A stretch of DNA of 16,112 bases from Wenyingzhuangia sp039768865. Its GTDB lineage: Bacteria > Bacteroidota > Bacteroidia > Flavobacteriales > Flavobacteriaceae. The translations under genes were made by a program, and so were the position numbers. Under the pieces are notes generated by a model. The model was not told the origin of the DNA and made no database searches. It was given only the letters and a program-made list of their open reading frames with translations. Below are positions 1 through 8,710 of this stretch, one piece after another; the stretch's first letter is position 1, and each line of letters starts with the position of its first letter. The stretch is from the NCBI RefSeq assembly GCF_039768865.1, contig NZ_JBDMZQ010000151.1; one strand, 5' to 3'.

Positions 1-3000
1 ATTAGGACATGTTTCTCCTGTGGTTTTGATTTTAAAATTATTTGTAGGTAGACTGAATGTACCGCTACCATTACAACTCTCCCCAACCGTGTAAGAGAAA
101 AACTTCGTCACAGCTAAACCTCCTGCAAAATCAACTTTACATGCATAGGTAATGGTTTGGCCTGCAGTTAAATTTCCTACTTTTTTGGTAAATGTTTTAC
201 CAGAAACATGATCCATTGGTGTTTCTATAAATGGTGATTTTTGCCACAGATATGCGACCAATCCATTTTTATCTGTATCTAACATCTCAAGCGTAATGGT
301 GACATTACTTCCTATGGTCTCAAAAGTTATATTATAACCTTTTGAAAAACTACCTTGGCTGGCTTGGCTAGAAAATTCACTACATGATTTTTTCTCGTCT
401 ACTGTAACCTGAAGGACTTTCGATATCGATTCCGCTCCATCATTATCTGTGGCTTTAGCAGTAATGTCATGAGATCCTAAACTCGCTTCTGTCCAGTTGT
501 AAGCAAATGGAAAAGTCGTGTCCTCTCCGATTTTATAAGTTCCATCATAAAACTCAACTTTAACAATTTCTCCGTCTAAATCGGTGGCCAAAGCTATAAT
601 CTCAATTTCTTGACCCTCAATATAATTCATATTTTGTGCTGGAGAAGAGATACTCACATCAGGAGCAATGAATTCTGAATCTGTCACTATTACCATAACT
701 TCAGAAGTTGACTTATAGGTATCATAACCAACAATCAGTCTAAATTTATACACCCCTTCTACAAGATTTGTAATGCTTGTTTTCGCGCTCGAGTTGTTTT
801 CAAACGCTACTACACTAGGACCATAAACCTGATCCCACTCGTAAACCATACTCTTATCGCTTGCACCTGTGCTAGCTGAACCATCAAGTAATGCTGAAGA
901 GGCAGGTAGCCTCACTTTGATAGGTTCCCCTGCATCGGCATAAGGACGTTCTTCAGAAAAGGAAGATTGATACGTTAGCGTCATTTTACCTAGATTAAAT
1001 TCACCACCATCAAAAGCTATTTTCAATATTTGCTCTCCCTTATTAAGAGAAATATTTGAAACTGTTTTGGTCCTAAAAGTGGTCCAATTTGTATCACTAG
1101 TTTTTGATACAGAAATATCACTACTTATTTTTTGATTGTTCATTTCCAAATGAAACGGTCCCCCACCATTTGAATTTCCAGAAGCATATCTAAATGACAA
1201 CTCGTAGTAACCAGCATTTTGAACCTCAATGGTGTATTCCAACCATTCTCCCGGAGCCACCCAACCCACAGTTGCACCTTCACCATTTACCACCGTAGCA
1301 TCTACATATTCTTCTGATCTAAATTCTCCTTTATTGTCTTGACTGGTATCAACATAAGATATGTTTTGACCAACGCCACCTTGATATTTATCATAATGAC
1401 CAGCTTCAAATGTTCCTGGTATCAAAATTGGAGAACCTGAGTAAGGTTGTTGATTTCCAACCACTACAGAAACACTATTAGTGACCACAAACAAATCATC
1501 TGTTTGGTATATTTTTGCAGATAACCCATGGGTTCCAACTTCCAAATCTGTGATCTTGTGTGCATAGGGTTTGGTCTGATCTTCTGCTACAAAAACCCCA
1601 TTGTCATAGAAAGCAACTTTAGTAACCTCTCCTGTCGTCTGAACTTCTACATTGACACTTCCTCCTATATAGGCTTGATCGAAATCAGAAGAAATCACAC
1701 CTTCTACATCAATATCCTTACTGGTACTCATCTTGTTGGCCAACACCTCCATACGATAGCCATCAGAAAAATTGACCGTTATCGGATTGTCTTGATAATT
1801 ATGAACCACGTATGTTTTCTGCCCATCTTTATCAAAAACTGCTGTTATAGGATAGTCAGAAGTTATTTGTGGTTGCAAAGTTCCTAATGCATTCATGGCA
1901 TGAATCCAATGATAAGTTTGAACATCTGAAACACCAAACTTTAAATTTCTATCCTTACTTGCGTTGTATAAGTCAATTGCTTTTTCTGGATTTGAAAAGG
2001 ACAAATATTTCCAAAAAGTATCATGCCATAAATTTGGGTTTTTATCGTTATCACTCAAAATACCTGTATTGGTTTCTACTTCATTCCATATTTTTTGAAC
2101 ATAATCTTGGTGATGAGCCAAATACAATGACCCACCATGTATAGGATACAATTCAATACCATAAGAGGCCGTGATATCAGTGGTCCAAAAAGTACCGTTA
2201 TCATATGAATTTCCCCAAACTCTGGAGACCAAACCATATCTTTGGTCAGATTTAAAATTTCTTTCGTGGATGTCAAACCAATATTCTTCTACAGCAGTTT
2301 GTTCAGTTGTGTAAAGATAGATGCCCAAATCACGTATTTCATCATTTTCAGTTATGGTTCCCCAATGAATTAGAGCAGAGTTAAATTGCATGCTTTCAGA
2401 AGTTGACTCTTGATCATTTCCTTGAGGAAAGGTGGCAAAACCATTCGCCCAACAATGTCCAGCATAAGGACTGAAATTTCTTAAAAAAGGAAATTTAGTA
2501 TCATTTCTATCTGCACTTGCAGCATCTCTAACCAAATGATTGACAAAATCACCCCATTTGTTGGCCCAACCTGGCTCATACTGCTCCATAAATGCAGCTG
2601 CATGTATGAAATACCCCCAATGAAAATGATGGTCATTTATATTTGTATCTTGTCCGTGTCCTGAGGGATACCCTAACAGGGCAGTCCAATTGGAATTGTA
2701 ATAAAATAAAAAAGCTTTTTCGCCAGATTGATAACTCAACCAATCCTCTAATCTTTCTTTGATGGTTGCAATCATCTTGTCTCTCGATTCAATATCCCCT
2801 GTTTGATCGGCTATTCTAGCAGACTGAATCAATCTATTCATGACTTGACCTTCATTGTATGAATCTGTCCAATCAGACAAACCATCATTTTTAATCTGAT
2901 CGATTTTGGAGGCCAAAGCTGACGGATTAAACTTATCACTATAATTGGCTAAGTAAGGCATTGTTGGTAAAATACCACTAAACTTATTTTCTACCGAAAA

Positions 3001-3960
3001 TGAGTTTGAAGCCAAGGTCTTTATTTCCCCTCTTACCGATTGATAACTATAACCATTTGGTATAGATGAGTTTGGACTAAGGTGATCCCACTGGTGAGGT
3101 AAAAGCCCTAACAGCACCTCTGATTGGGTACCCTCTTTGACTTCGGCTATTACCTGAAAATCTGTCGTTACTTTCGCAGAAGTTTTATCATATGACCATG
3201 AAACTTCTGTGGTTTTAGGAAATGTGTATGCATATTTTTTGTAGTCATTAGCAATCTCCTCTACATTATTTTGATCTTGAGGTAGCATGGCTACGGACCA
3301 ATAGTTTTTTTCATCTAGCGTTGAACTGTATAAATTACCTGAATTACTCCATGTACTTCCCGTTGGTGCATAGACAACAAAATTAGCACCGCCACTAGCA
3401 TTTTTGATGATGAGTATTTCCTGTGAAATGGTAACGGTTCCAGAAGAAACTTTTATGACGACTTTATCTTCATTGTTTTTTTCAAAATAAACAAATGGCA
3501 TTCCTATCCCTGAGGTAGCTGACATTTCGTGCTGTGCATCTTTCCAATTCATGGTTACTGTCCAATCTGAGTAATCCGATACTTTAGACTGCGAAGCATT
3601 TAATCCTTCAAGTCCAATTCTGATGGCCTCATTGTCACCGATTACACCCCATGGAATGTAAGTTAGCACTAATCCTTCATTGACTGTCTTCAAGGTCATA
3701 GGATAATTAAATAAATTGGCGGCGTGATTTTCTTTAATTAGCTTAGACCACCAATCATTTGTGGGAACAGGTTTACCTGTTGCATTCCCTATTATTTGTG
3801 GACTGCCCGATGGGAAACCGTTTCGACCTGCAGCGTCAGTACCTGGAAAAGAAGTTGTATAGCTTCCATCACCTACAGAAATTTTTTGAGCAGATGCATC
3901 TACAAGAGTAAGACACAAGAAAAAAAGTTGAAAAACAACTTTGGTTATTTTTTTATTCAT
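1..3960 (-). CDS. Secreted modular endo-1,3-beta-glucanase, GH81 (laminarinase), C-terminus cut by window edge
   Basis: Open from the ATG at 3960 for 1320 codons to the left edge with no stop, so the C-terminus is missing. Residues 1-24 are a signal peptide (basic start, hydrophobic core, cleavage after ASA before Q25). The GH81 catalytic region spans about residues 60-745: PVPTNDWW (64-71) is a family signature, NDHHFHWGYF contains D443 (the likely catalytic acid), and ESTSE supplies E518 and E522, the four-spaced glutamate pair of the family, with E518 the likely base. GH81 enzymes cut 1,3-beta-glucans such as laminarin by inversion. Downstream lie an Ig-like domain (about 750-835), a CBM6 (about 842-996, with VGWVAPGEWLEYTI and a GGEFNLGKM end), a PKD-like domain (1003-1090), a second Ig-like domain (1092-1185) and a beta-rich module (1188-1305). 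A type IX secretion sorting domain is expected past the edge but not seen. Product class is secure; the domain borders are estimates. Confidence 0.93.
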   Translation of the reverse strand, partial: MNKKITKVVFQLFFLCLTLVDASAQKISVGDGSYTTSFPGTDAAGRNGFPSGSPQIIGNATGKPVPTNDWWSKLIKENHAANLFNYPMTLKTVNEGLVLTYIPWGVIGDNEAIRIGLEGLNASQSKVSDYSDWTVTMNWKDAQHEMSATSGIGMPFVYFEKNNEDKVVIKVSSGTVTISQEILIIKNASGGANFVVYAPTGSTWSNSGNLYSSTLDEKNYWSVAMLPQDQNNVEEIANDYKKYAYTFPKTTEVSWSYDKTSAKVTTDFQVIAEVKEGTQSEVLLGLLPHQWDHLSPNSSIPNGYSYQSVRGEIKTLASNSFSVENKFSGILPTMPYLANYSDKFNPSALASKIDQIKNDGLSDWTDSYNEGQVMNRLIQSARIADQTGDIESRDKMIATIKERLEDWLSYQSGEKAFLFYYNSNWTALLGYPSGHGQDTNINDHHFHWGYFIHAAAFMEQYEPGWANKWGDFVNHLVRDAASADRNDTKFPFLRNFSPYAGHCWANGFATFPQGNDQESTSESMQFNSALIHWGTITENDEIRDLGIYLYTTEQTAVEEYWFDIHERNFKSDQRYGLVSRVWGNSYDNGTFWTTDITASYGIELYPIHGGSLYLAHHQDYVQKIWNEVETNTGILSDNDKNPNLWHDTFWKYLSFSNPEKAIDLYNASKDRNLKFGVSDVQTYHWIHAMNALGTLQPQITSDYPITAVFDKDGQKTYVVHNYQDNPITVNFSDGYRMEVLANKMSTSKDIDVEGVISSDFDQAYIGGSVNVEVQTTGEVTKVAFYDNGVFVAEDQTKPYAHKITDLEVGTHGLSAKIYQTDDLFVVTNSVSVVVGNQQPYSGSPILIPGTFEAGHYDKYQGGVGQNISYVDTSQDNKGEFRSEEYVDATVVNGEGATVGWVAPGEWLEYTIEVQNAGYYELSFRYASGNSNGGGPFHLEMNNQKISSDISVSKTSDTNWTTFRTKTVSNISLNKGEQILKIAFDGGEFNLGKMTLTYQSSFSEERPYADAGEPIKVRLPASSALLDGSASTGASDKSMVYEWDQVYGPSVVAFENNSSAKTSITNLVEGVYKFRLIVGYDTYKSTSEVMVIVTDSEFIAPDVSISSPAQNMNYIEGQEIEIIALATDLDGEIVKVEFYDGTYKIGEDTTFPFAYNWTEASLGSHDITAKATDNDGAESISKVLQVTVDEKKSCSEFSSQASQGSFSKGYNITFETIGSNVTITLEMLDTDKNGLVAYLWQKSPFIETPMDHVSGKTFTKKVGNLTAGQTITYACKVDFAGGLAVTKFFSYTVGESCNGSGTFSLPTNNFKIKTTGETCPN

Positions 3961-3962
3961 GT

Positions 3963-3988
3963 TAGTTTTGTTAGTTTGTATAAAACTA
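3963..3988 (-). promoter_or_regulatory. Possible leader hairpin before the GH81 gene
   Basis: TAGTTTT and AAAACTA form 7-base inverted arms around a 12-base loop, ending two bases before the GH81 start codon. If transcribed it would fold right at the ribosome entry site. It is AT-only apart from one G/C pair per arm, so it may be weak or accidental. I found no convincing TAnnTTTG box for either divergent gene in the 207 bases between GH81 and recQ, apart from a TAGTTTTG at 3963-3970 that points toward recQ from about 200 bases away. Confidence 0.2.
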
Positions 3989-4167
3989 CACTAATTCCTA
4001 ACAAATGATGCTTCCCATTCACCACTAAAAAAACCAATAACAACTACTTAAACCCTACAAAAAGCTTTGTTTGGATTTTTTTTGTTCATTCACAAGCAAA
4101 TAAGAATCCATTCAGAAAAATAAATGTCTTTTAGCCTTGAACACGACAGAAGAAAAAAAACAACCCT

Positions 4168-6282
4168 ATGAAAGAAAAGACAAAATTAAGAACAACCTTA
4201 AAAAAATACTTTGGTTATGAAAAATTTCGTCCACTACAGGAGGAAATCATTATGAGTATTTTAAATGGTGAAGACAATTTAGTGATCATGCCAACTGGTG
4301 GGGGTAAATCTATTTGCTTTCAACTACCCGCTATCTTATTGGAGGGTTTAACACTGGTCATATCGCCATTAATAGCATTGATGAAAGATCAGGTTGATGC
4401 GCTTAATGCCAATGGAATTTCTGCTGCTTATGTGAACAGTTCACAAACCACTAGCGAAAACGGAGCAATTATAGAAAAAGTTATCTCCAAAGAGATCAAA
4501 TTGCTCTATTTGGCTCCTGAAAGTTTAGTTTTTTTTGAATCGCTCAGCAATGTAACCGAGATTAGCTTGATTGCAGTAGACGAAGCACATTGTATTTCTT
4601 CATGGGGTCATGATTTTAGACCCGCCTATACACAATTATCATTCTTAAAAAATAAACTACCCAATACCCCAATGGTGGCTTTGACAGCAACTGCAGACAA
4701 AGCAACACGAGAGGATATAGCTCAACAATTAAATCTCAAGAACGCAAAGAAAAACATCAGTTCATTCAACAGGGCAAATTTAAGTTTGGAAGTAAGACCT
4801 GCACAAGACCGTGTGAAACAAATTCTCGATTTTGTGATCTCTAAACCTAATGAATCTGGAATCGTTTACTGCCTAAGCAGAAAACAAACTGAACAACTCG
4901 CACAGCGGTTAAATCAAAACGGATGCAAAGCTGCGGCATATCACGCAGGACTACCTGCAGAGGAAAGGAGCAAAATACAAGAAAACTTCATTCATGACAC
5001 AACCCCAATCATCTGTGCTACCATTGCTTTTGGAATGGGTATAGACAAATCTAACGTCCGTTGGATTATTCACTACAACCTACCTAAAAACATAGAAGGT
5101 TATTACCAAGAAATAGGGCGTGCTGGTCGTGATGGCTTAACTGCAGAAACGATTTTATTCTACTCCTATGCAGATGTGATTCAATTGCGAAAGTTTGCAC
5201 AGGGATCTGAAAATGAAATAGTACAATTGGCAAAACTTGACAGGATGCTACAATATGCAGAAGCCACAAGCTGTAGACGAAATATTTTATTGAGTTACTT
5301 TGGAGAAATAGCAATTGAGAAATGTGAAAATTGTGATGTCTGTAACTACCCTCCTACTTTTTTTGACGGCACTGTCATTGCCCAAAAGATTTTGTCAGGC
5401 ATTTTTAGACTTCAGCAGCAAGAACCTTTAAATGTTTTGATTGATTTCTTGAGAGGTTCACAAAACAACACCATTTTAAATAAAAATTATCAACAATTAA
5501 AAACTTATGGAGTTGCGAAAGACCTCACATGGAAAACGTTGCAACAATACATCATCCAAATAATAAATCAAGGAATTTGTGAGATAGCATTTCATGAAAA
5601 CAACAAGATAAAACTGAATGAACTTTCACAAAAAGTTCTATTTAAAGGCTTAAAAGTTTCTCTTACACAGCCCGTAGAGGTTCCAAAAGCAACACAAAAA
5701 ACCATTCAAAAGAACACAACAGTAAAAAACAATTTGTTCGAACGATTGCGCATCCTTAGGTTAGAATTGGCTACAGCAAAAGGAGTTCCTGCCTATGTTA
5801 TTTTCAGTGATGCAACCCTAAAGTCTATTGCAAACGAACGTCCCGTTTCAGAGAGTGAATTCATTAATATTGAAGGGGTTGGACAAAAAAAACTGCAAGA
5901 TTATGGACATGAATTTATTACTGAAATTATTACGTTCTTAAACGATAAAAAAACCAAATCTTCAACACCAAAAAAAAACAAAAAAGATTCTCATAAAATC
6001 ACTTATGCACTATACAAAGAGGGATATACAGTTGAGGAAATATCAGCACAAAGAAATTTAAGCATCAACACGATACAAAGTCATTTTGTAAAACTTTACA
6101 ATGAGGGAGTTGAATTGAGCTTAAATGATTTTGTTACAGAAAAGGAAATTGAAGCGGTAAGAGAGGCTCGTGAAAAAGTAGAACATCCAAAATCCCTGAA
6201 AAGTTTTTACGAGTATTTTAACGAACAACTCGATTACGCTACGATCAAAATGGCATTGGTTGTCATTGAAAATGAACAATAA
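4168..6282 (+). CDS. recQ: ATP-dependent DNA helicase RecQ
   Basis: A 704-residue superfamily 2 helicase that unwinds DNA 3' to 5' in recombination and fork repair. Visible motifs: Walker A PTGGGKS (42-48), DEAH box (138-141) followed by the aromatic-rich loop CISSWGHDFRP (142-152), SAT-like TATA (173-176), and motif VI QEIGRAGRDG (314-323). The RQC zinc site is C369, C386, C389 and C392. A winged-helix part follows (about 400-500), then an HRDC domain (about 523-592, ending IEGVGQKKLQDYG). After a lysine-rich linker (593-609) comes a C-terminal helix-turn-helix extension (about 610-700, with YTVEEISAQRNLSINTIQSHF) of the HTH_40 type found in many Bacteroidota and Firmicutes RecQs; E. coli RecQ (about 610 residues) lacks it. 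The ATG follows an A-rich leader with no Shine-Dalgarno site, usual for the phylum. It is divergent from the GH81 gene and reads toward murB. Confidence 0.96.
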   Translation: MKEKTKLRTTLKKYFGYEKFRPLQEEIIMSILNGEDNLVIMPTGGGKSICFQLPAILLEGLTLVISPLIALMKDQVDALNANGISAAYVNSSQTTSENGAIIEKVISKEIKLLYLAPESLVFFESLSNVTEISLIAVDEAHCISSWGHDFRPAYTQLSFLKNKLPNTPMVALTATADKATREDIAQQLNLKNAKKNISSFNRANLSLEVRPAQDRVKQILDFVISKPNESGIVYCLSRKQTEQLAQRLNQNGCKAAAYHAGLPAEERSKIQENFIHDTTPIICATIAFGMGIDKSNVRWIIHYNLPKNIEGYYQEIGRAGRDGLTAETILFYSYADVIQLRKFAQGSENEIVQLAKLDRMLQYAEATSCRRNILLSYFGEIAIEKCENCDVCNYPPTFFDGTVIAQKILSGIFRLQQQEPLNVLIDFLRGSQNNTILNKNYQQLKTYGVAKDLTWKTLQQYIIQIINQGICEIAFHENNKIKLNELSQKVLFKGLKVSLTQPVEVPKATQKTIQKNTTVKNNLFERLRILRLELATAKGVPAYVIFSDATLKSIANERPVSESEFINIEGVGQKKLQDYGHEFITEIITFLNDKKTKSSTPKKNKKDSHKITYALYKEGYTVEEISAQRNLSINTIQSHFVKLYNEGVELSLNDFVTEKEIEAVREAREKVEHPKSLKSFYEYFNEQLDYATIKMALVVIENEQ

Positions 6283-6445
6283 TTTGTAGAGGATAGTTTT
6301 GTAAACCATAAGAAACCTATATCTCTTTTGAAACAAAATAAAGCAACCTAGATTTTAAAACTCCTAATAAAAAAACAACGTTAAAACAATCAATTATTCA
6401 GCATAGTTGTTTTGTTATTCATACAAAAATCAGCATCTTTAACAA

Positions 6446-7447
6446 ATGCAATATCACTCTAATTTCTCTTTAAAAAAATACAACACTTTTGGCATTGATG
6501 CAAAAGCTGAAAAGTTTGTTAGCGTCACAAACCTAGAAGAATTGAGATCTGTTTTAAAAGAGAATAGTGATGTCTTTATATTGGGTGGTGGTAGTAACAT
6601 ATTACTCACAGGAAATATAAAAAAGACAGTAATCCATCTAAATTTAAAAGGGATTAGCGCCAAGCAAACCACAAAAAACAGTGTTGAAGTAACCGCAGCT
6701 GCTGGTGAAAACTGGCATGAATTTGTGCTGTGGTGTATCCATCAAAATTTTGGAGGTATTGAAAATTTATCTTTAATTCCCGGTAATATTGGAACTTGTC
6801 CCATTCAGAATATTGGAGCTTATGGGTGTGAAGTAAAAGATACTATCGTTTGTGTTCAGGCCTTAAACATAGAAACATTAGAGATCCAAATGTTTTCCAA
6901 TTCAGACTGTAAATTTGGATACCGAAACTCAATTTTCAAGAATGAAGTAAAAGACAAATACATCATAACTGAGGTAACTTTTAAGCTTACACAAAAAGAA
7001 CACAACATCAACACTTCATATGGAGCAATTAAAGCGGAACTAAACAATCATAAATCGCCTAGTTTGAAAGAGGTCAGTAATGCTGTAATTACGATTCGTA
7101 ACAAAAAACTACCAGACCCGAAGAAAATTGGAAATAGTGGTAGTTTTTTTAAGAACCCAGTAGTCTCTGTTGATTTGTTTAAGAGCATACAAAAAAGACA
7201 CACAGAAATACCCTCTTACCCGGTATCTGAAACTTTAGTTAAAATTCCAGCAGGGTGGCTTATTGAAAAATCAGGTTTTAAAGGCTTACGTTTTGGCGAG
7301 GCGGGCATTCATAATGAACAAGCATTAGTGCTAGTCAATTATGGAAATGCTACTGGTGAAGAAATTTATGAGGTAGCAAAAAAAATTCAAAATAAAATTA
7401 GGAAGGAATTTGATATTGCTTTGGAGATTGAAGTCAACATCATCTAG
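6446..7447 (+). CDS. murB: UDP-N-acetylenolpyruvoylglucosamine reductase MurB (type I)
   Basis: Cytoplasmic FAD enzyme of 333 residues that reduces UDP-GlcNAc-enolpyruvate to UDP-MurNAc with NADPH, the committed step of peptidoglycan precursor synthesis. The FAD-binding part shows NTFGIDAKA (13-21), ILGGGSNIL (45-53) and IPGNIGTCPIQNIGAYG (111-127). The catalytic set is complete when aligned to E. coli MurB: Y159 in FGYRNSIFK, S233 in GNSGSFFKNP (229-238) and E329 in the C-terminal LEIEVN. Keeping the tyrosine loop between the FAD half and the C-terminal half marks it as type I. The start at 6446 gives the normal N-terminus just ahead of the NTFG motif. It sits 163 bases after recQ; a TAGTTTTG -7-like box at 6294-6301 could give it its own promoter with a long leader. 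It converges on proB with only 6 bases between stop codons. Confidence 0.96.
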   Translation: MQYHSNFSLKKYNTFGIDAKAEKFVSVTNLEELRSVLKENSDVFILGGGSNILLTGNIKKTVIHLNLKGISAKQTTKNSVEVTAAAGENWHEFVLWCIHQNFGGIENLSLIPGNIGTCPIQNIGAYGCEVKDTIVCVQALNIETLEIQMFSNSDCKFGYRNSIFKNEVKDKYIITEVTFKLTQKEHNINTSYGAIKAELNNHKSPSLKEVSNAVITIRNKKLPDPKKIGNSGSFFKNPVVSVDLFKSIQKRHTEIPSYPVSETLVKIPAGWLIEKSGFKGLRFGEAGIHNEQALVLVNYGNATGEEIYEVAKKIQNKIRKEFDIALEIEVNII

Positions 7448-7453
7448 AAATGT

Positions 7454-8242
7454 TTACTGTTCTAAATCATTAGATATACGAGTCCCAACATATTCGTCGT
7501 TTATGATATCTAGAATAATATTTTCGGTCTTCCCATTAACGATATAAGTTGGAATATTATTTTTTGCTGATTTTTGAGCGACACTAATTTTTGATCTCAT
7601 ACCACCTCTTCCTTCTCCCTCACCCTTCTGATTGGGTTGGATATATTTATCTAAATTTTCAACAGAAGAAACTTCTTCTAAAAGCTGAGTTCCCTCATCA
7701 GTTGGATTACCTGTATAAACACCATCGATATCAGTGAGAATGATCAGTTTATCCGCTTCTACCAATTCTGCTATCAAACTTGCCATTTCATCATTATCAG
7801 TAAACATATTTGAGGTTAACGAAACAGTGTCATCTTCGTTGGCAACAGGAATTACGCCCTCTTCCAACAATCCCTTATAACAATTGACCATGTTATCTCG
7901 ATGTACGCCAGGCTGAAAATCTCTTTTGGTTGGCAAAACTTGTGCACAATTAATTCCAAAATCATGAAAAATATTGTAGTACAATCTCATCATTCTTGGT
8001 TGACCTATGGAAGAATACACCTGTCTTCTAATGGAAGGATCTTTAATTATTGAAGCACCTAAAACCTCTTTACCAGCAATGGCTGAGCCTGAAGAGACCA
8101 GAATGGTCATGATGTTACGCTCATACAAGTCAGCAATTTGAGAGACCAAATTTTGAATCACGGGGCGAACAATTTTGTTATTCTTGTTCTTCATGACATT
8201 GGTTCCTACTTTGACTACAATTAATTGATCGTACATAAACAT
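7454..8242 (-). CDS. proB: Glutamate 5-kinase, short form without PUA domain
   Basis: Amino acid kinase fold that phosphorylates L-glutamate to gamma-glutamyl phosphate, the first step of proline synthesis. Motifs from the chosen start (262 residues): KVGTN (11-15), SSGSAIAG (50-57), NEDDTVS (135-141), FTDNDEMAS (147-155), LTDIDGVY (169-176) and GRGGMRSK (211-218). The protein ends right after the kinase domain, so the roughly 100-residue PUA domain of E. coli ProB is absent, a form common in Bacteroidota. I place the start at the ATG at 8242 (a second ATG at 8236 is also possible). The reading frame can be extended to a TTG at 8263, but that codon lies inside a perfect TAnnTTTG promoter box and adds residues with no counterpart in the family. 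No proA or proC is nearby. Related kinases of the family are unlikely given the NEDDTVS and FTDNDEMAS motifs. Confidence 0.9.
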   Translation of the reverse strand: MFMYDQLIVVKVGTNVMKNKNNKIVRPVIQNLVSQIADLYERNIMTILVSSGSAIAGKEVLGASIIKDPSIRRQVYSSIGQPRMMRLYYNIFHDFGINCAQVLPTKRDFQPGVHRDNMVNCYKGLLEEGVIPVANEDDTVSLTSNMFTDNDEMASLIAELVEADKLIILTDIDGVYTGNPTDEGTQLLEEVSSVENLDKYIQPNQKGEGEGRGGMRSKISVAQKSAKNNIPTYIVNGKTENIILDIINDEYVGTRISNDLEQ

Positions 8243-8260
8243 TATTTCATTTGATGCTTG

Positions 8261-8268
8261 CAAATTTA
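8261..8268 (-). promoter_or_regulatory. Bacteroidota-type -7 box for proB
   Basis: Reads TAAATTTG on the minus strand, a full match to the TAnnTTTG -7 consensus of Bacteroidota housekeeping promoters. Transcription would begin near 8254 and give a leader of about 12 bases to the ATG at 8242. I see no clear TTG -33 element at the usual spacing; a palindrome occupies that place. Confidence 0.45.
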
Positions 8269-8272
8269 GTAA

Positions 8273-8286
8273 AATACAATTGTATT
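8273..8286. promoter_or_regulatory. 14-base perfect palindrome just upstream of the proB -7 box (possible operator)
   Basis: AATACAATTGTATT equals its own reverse complement over all 14 bases. It starts 5 bases upstream of the -7 box of proB, covering roughly -19 to -32 from the inferred start of transcription. That is where a repressor or an activator touching RNA polymerase would bind. The regulator is unknown, and AT-rich palindromes do arise by chance. Confidence 0.3.
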
Positions 8287-8478
8287 CCTGTGCTAAGCTA
8301 TAAAAATCGACTCCTACAATCGAAAGAAGAAATAAAATTAAAATAAGGAATTGACAAGTTTACACCTAGATTTACCTTATATACAGTACTCATAAACAAG
8401 TTATTAACAGCCAAGACAACTTTGTAACCAAAAGAAAAATCAAATGTGATTTAGATTAAAAATTAACGATAAAAATTA

Positions 8479-8486
8479 TACATTTG
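8479..8486 (+). promoter_or_regulatory. Bacteroidota-type -7 box for the small-protein/GT2/sigma operon
   Basis: TACATTTG matches TAnnTTTG exactly and ends 14 bases before the ATG at 8501, which would give a leader of only about 8 bases. A -33 TTG at proper spacing is not evident, so this rests on the -7 box and its position alone. The rest of the 8264-8500 gap is AT-rich with no gene seen. Confidence 0.4.
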
Positions 8487-8500
8487 CTAAAAATCATGAC

Positions 8501-8686
8501 ATGAAACTATTCTTAATTTCTTTTGGACTACTAGCATTGGCATTTGCAGGAATCGCGATAAAAATTTGGGGAAAGAAAAATGGTGAATTTTCAGGAACTT
8601 GTGCGAGTCAGAACGCAAATTTTAATGAGGATGGTGAACCTTGTAGCTTTTGTGGAAAAATGCCTGAAGACTGCGAAAACAAATAA
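8501..8686 (+). CDS. Small membrane-anchored four-cysteine protein, function unknown
   Basis: A 61-residue protein with one hydrophobic segment (residues 3-23) followed by a basic KIWGKK stretch and a soluble tail. The tail holds four cysteines, C34, C48, C51 and C58, with the core GTCASQN (32-38) and GEPCSFCGKMP (45-55). The CxxC pair plus two outer cysteines suggests binding of zinc or another metal, or redox chemistry; this is inference. From memory, very similar small proteins annotated only as membrane or secreted protein occur widely in Flavobacteriia, and the GTCASQN and CSFCGK parts are what they share. The positive residues after the hydrophobic segment would place the tail in the cytoplasm (positive-inside), though a signal-anchor in the other direction cannot be excluded. 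The glycosyltransferase gene starts 24 bases after its stop, so the two are probably cotranscribed. Confidence 0.8.
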   Translation: MKLFLISFGLLALAFAGIAIKIWGKKNGEFSGTCASQNANFNEDGEPCSFCGKMPEDCENK

Positions 8687-8710
8687 TTCAACTGTTTAAC
8701 ACAAACATAC

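Noticed and set aside
1528..2276. Several 60-120 residue open frames inside the GH81 gene on both strands
   Set aside because: They lie across an intact 1320-codon frame with a clear family match; their translations are cysteine- and isoleucine-rich antisense-like strings with no motif.
6372..6413. Inverted repeat AAAACAAC / GTTGTTTT between recQ and murB as a terminator
   Set aside because: The 26-base loop, only two G/C pairs per arm and no clean T-run after the arm make it too weak to call.
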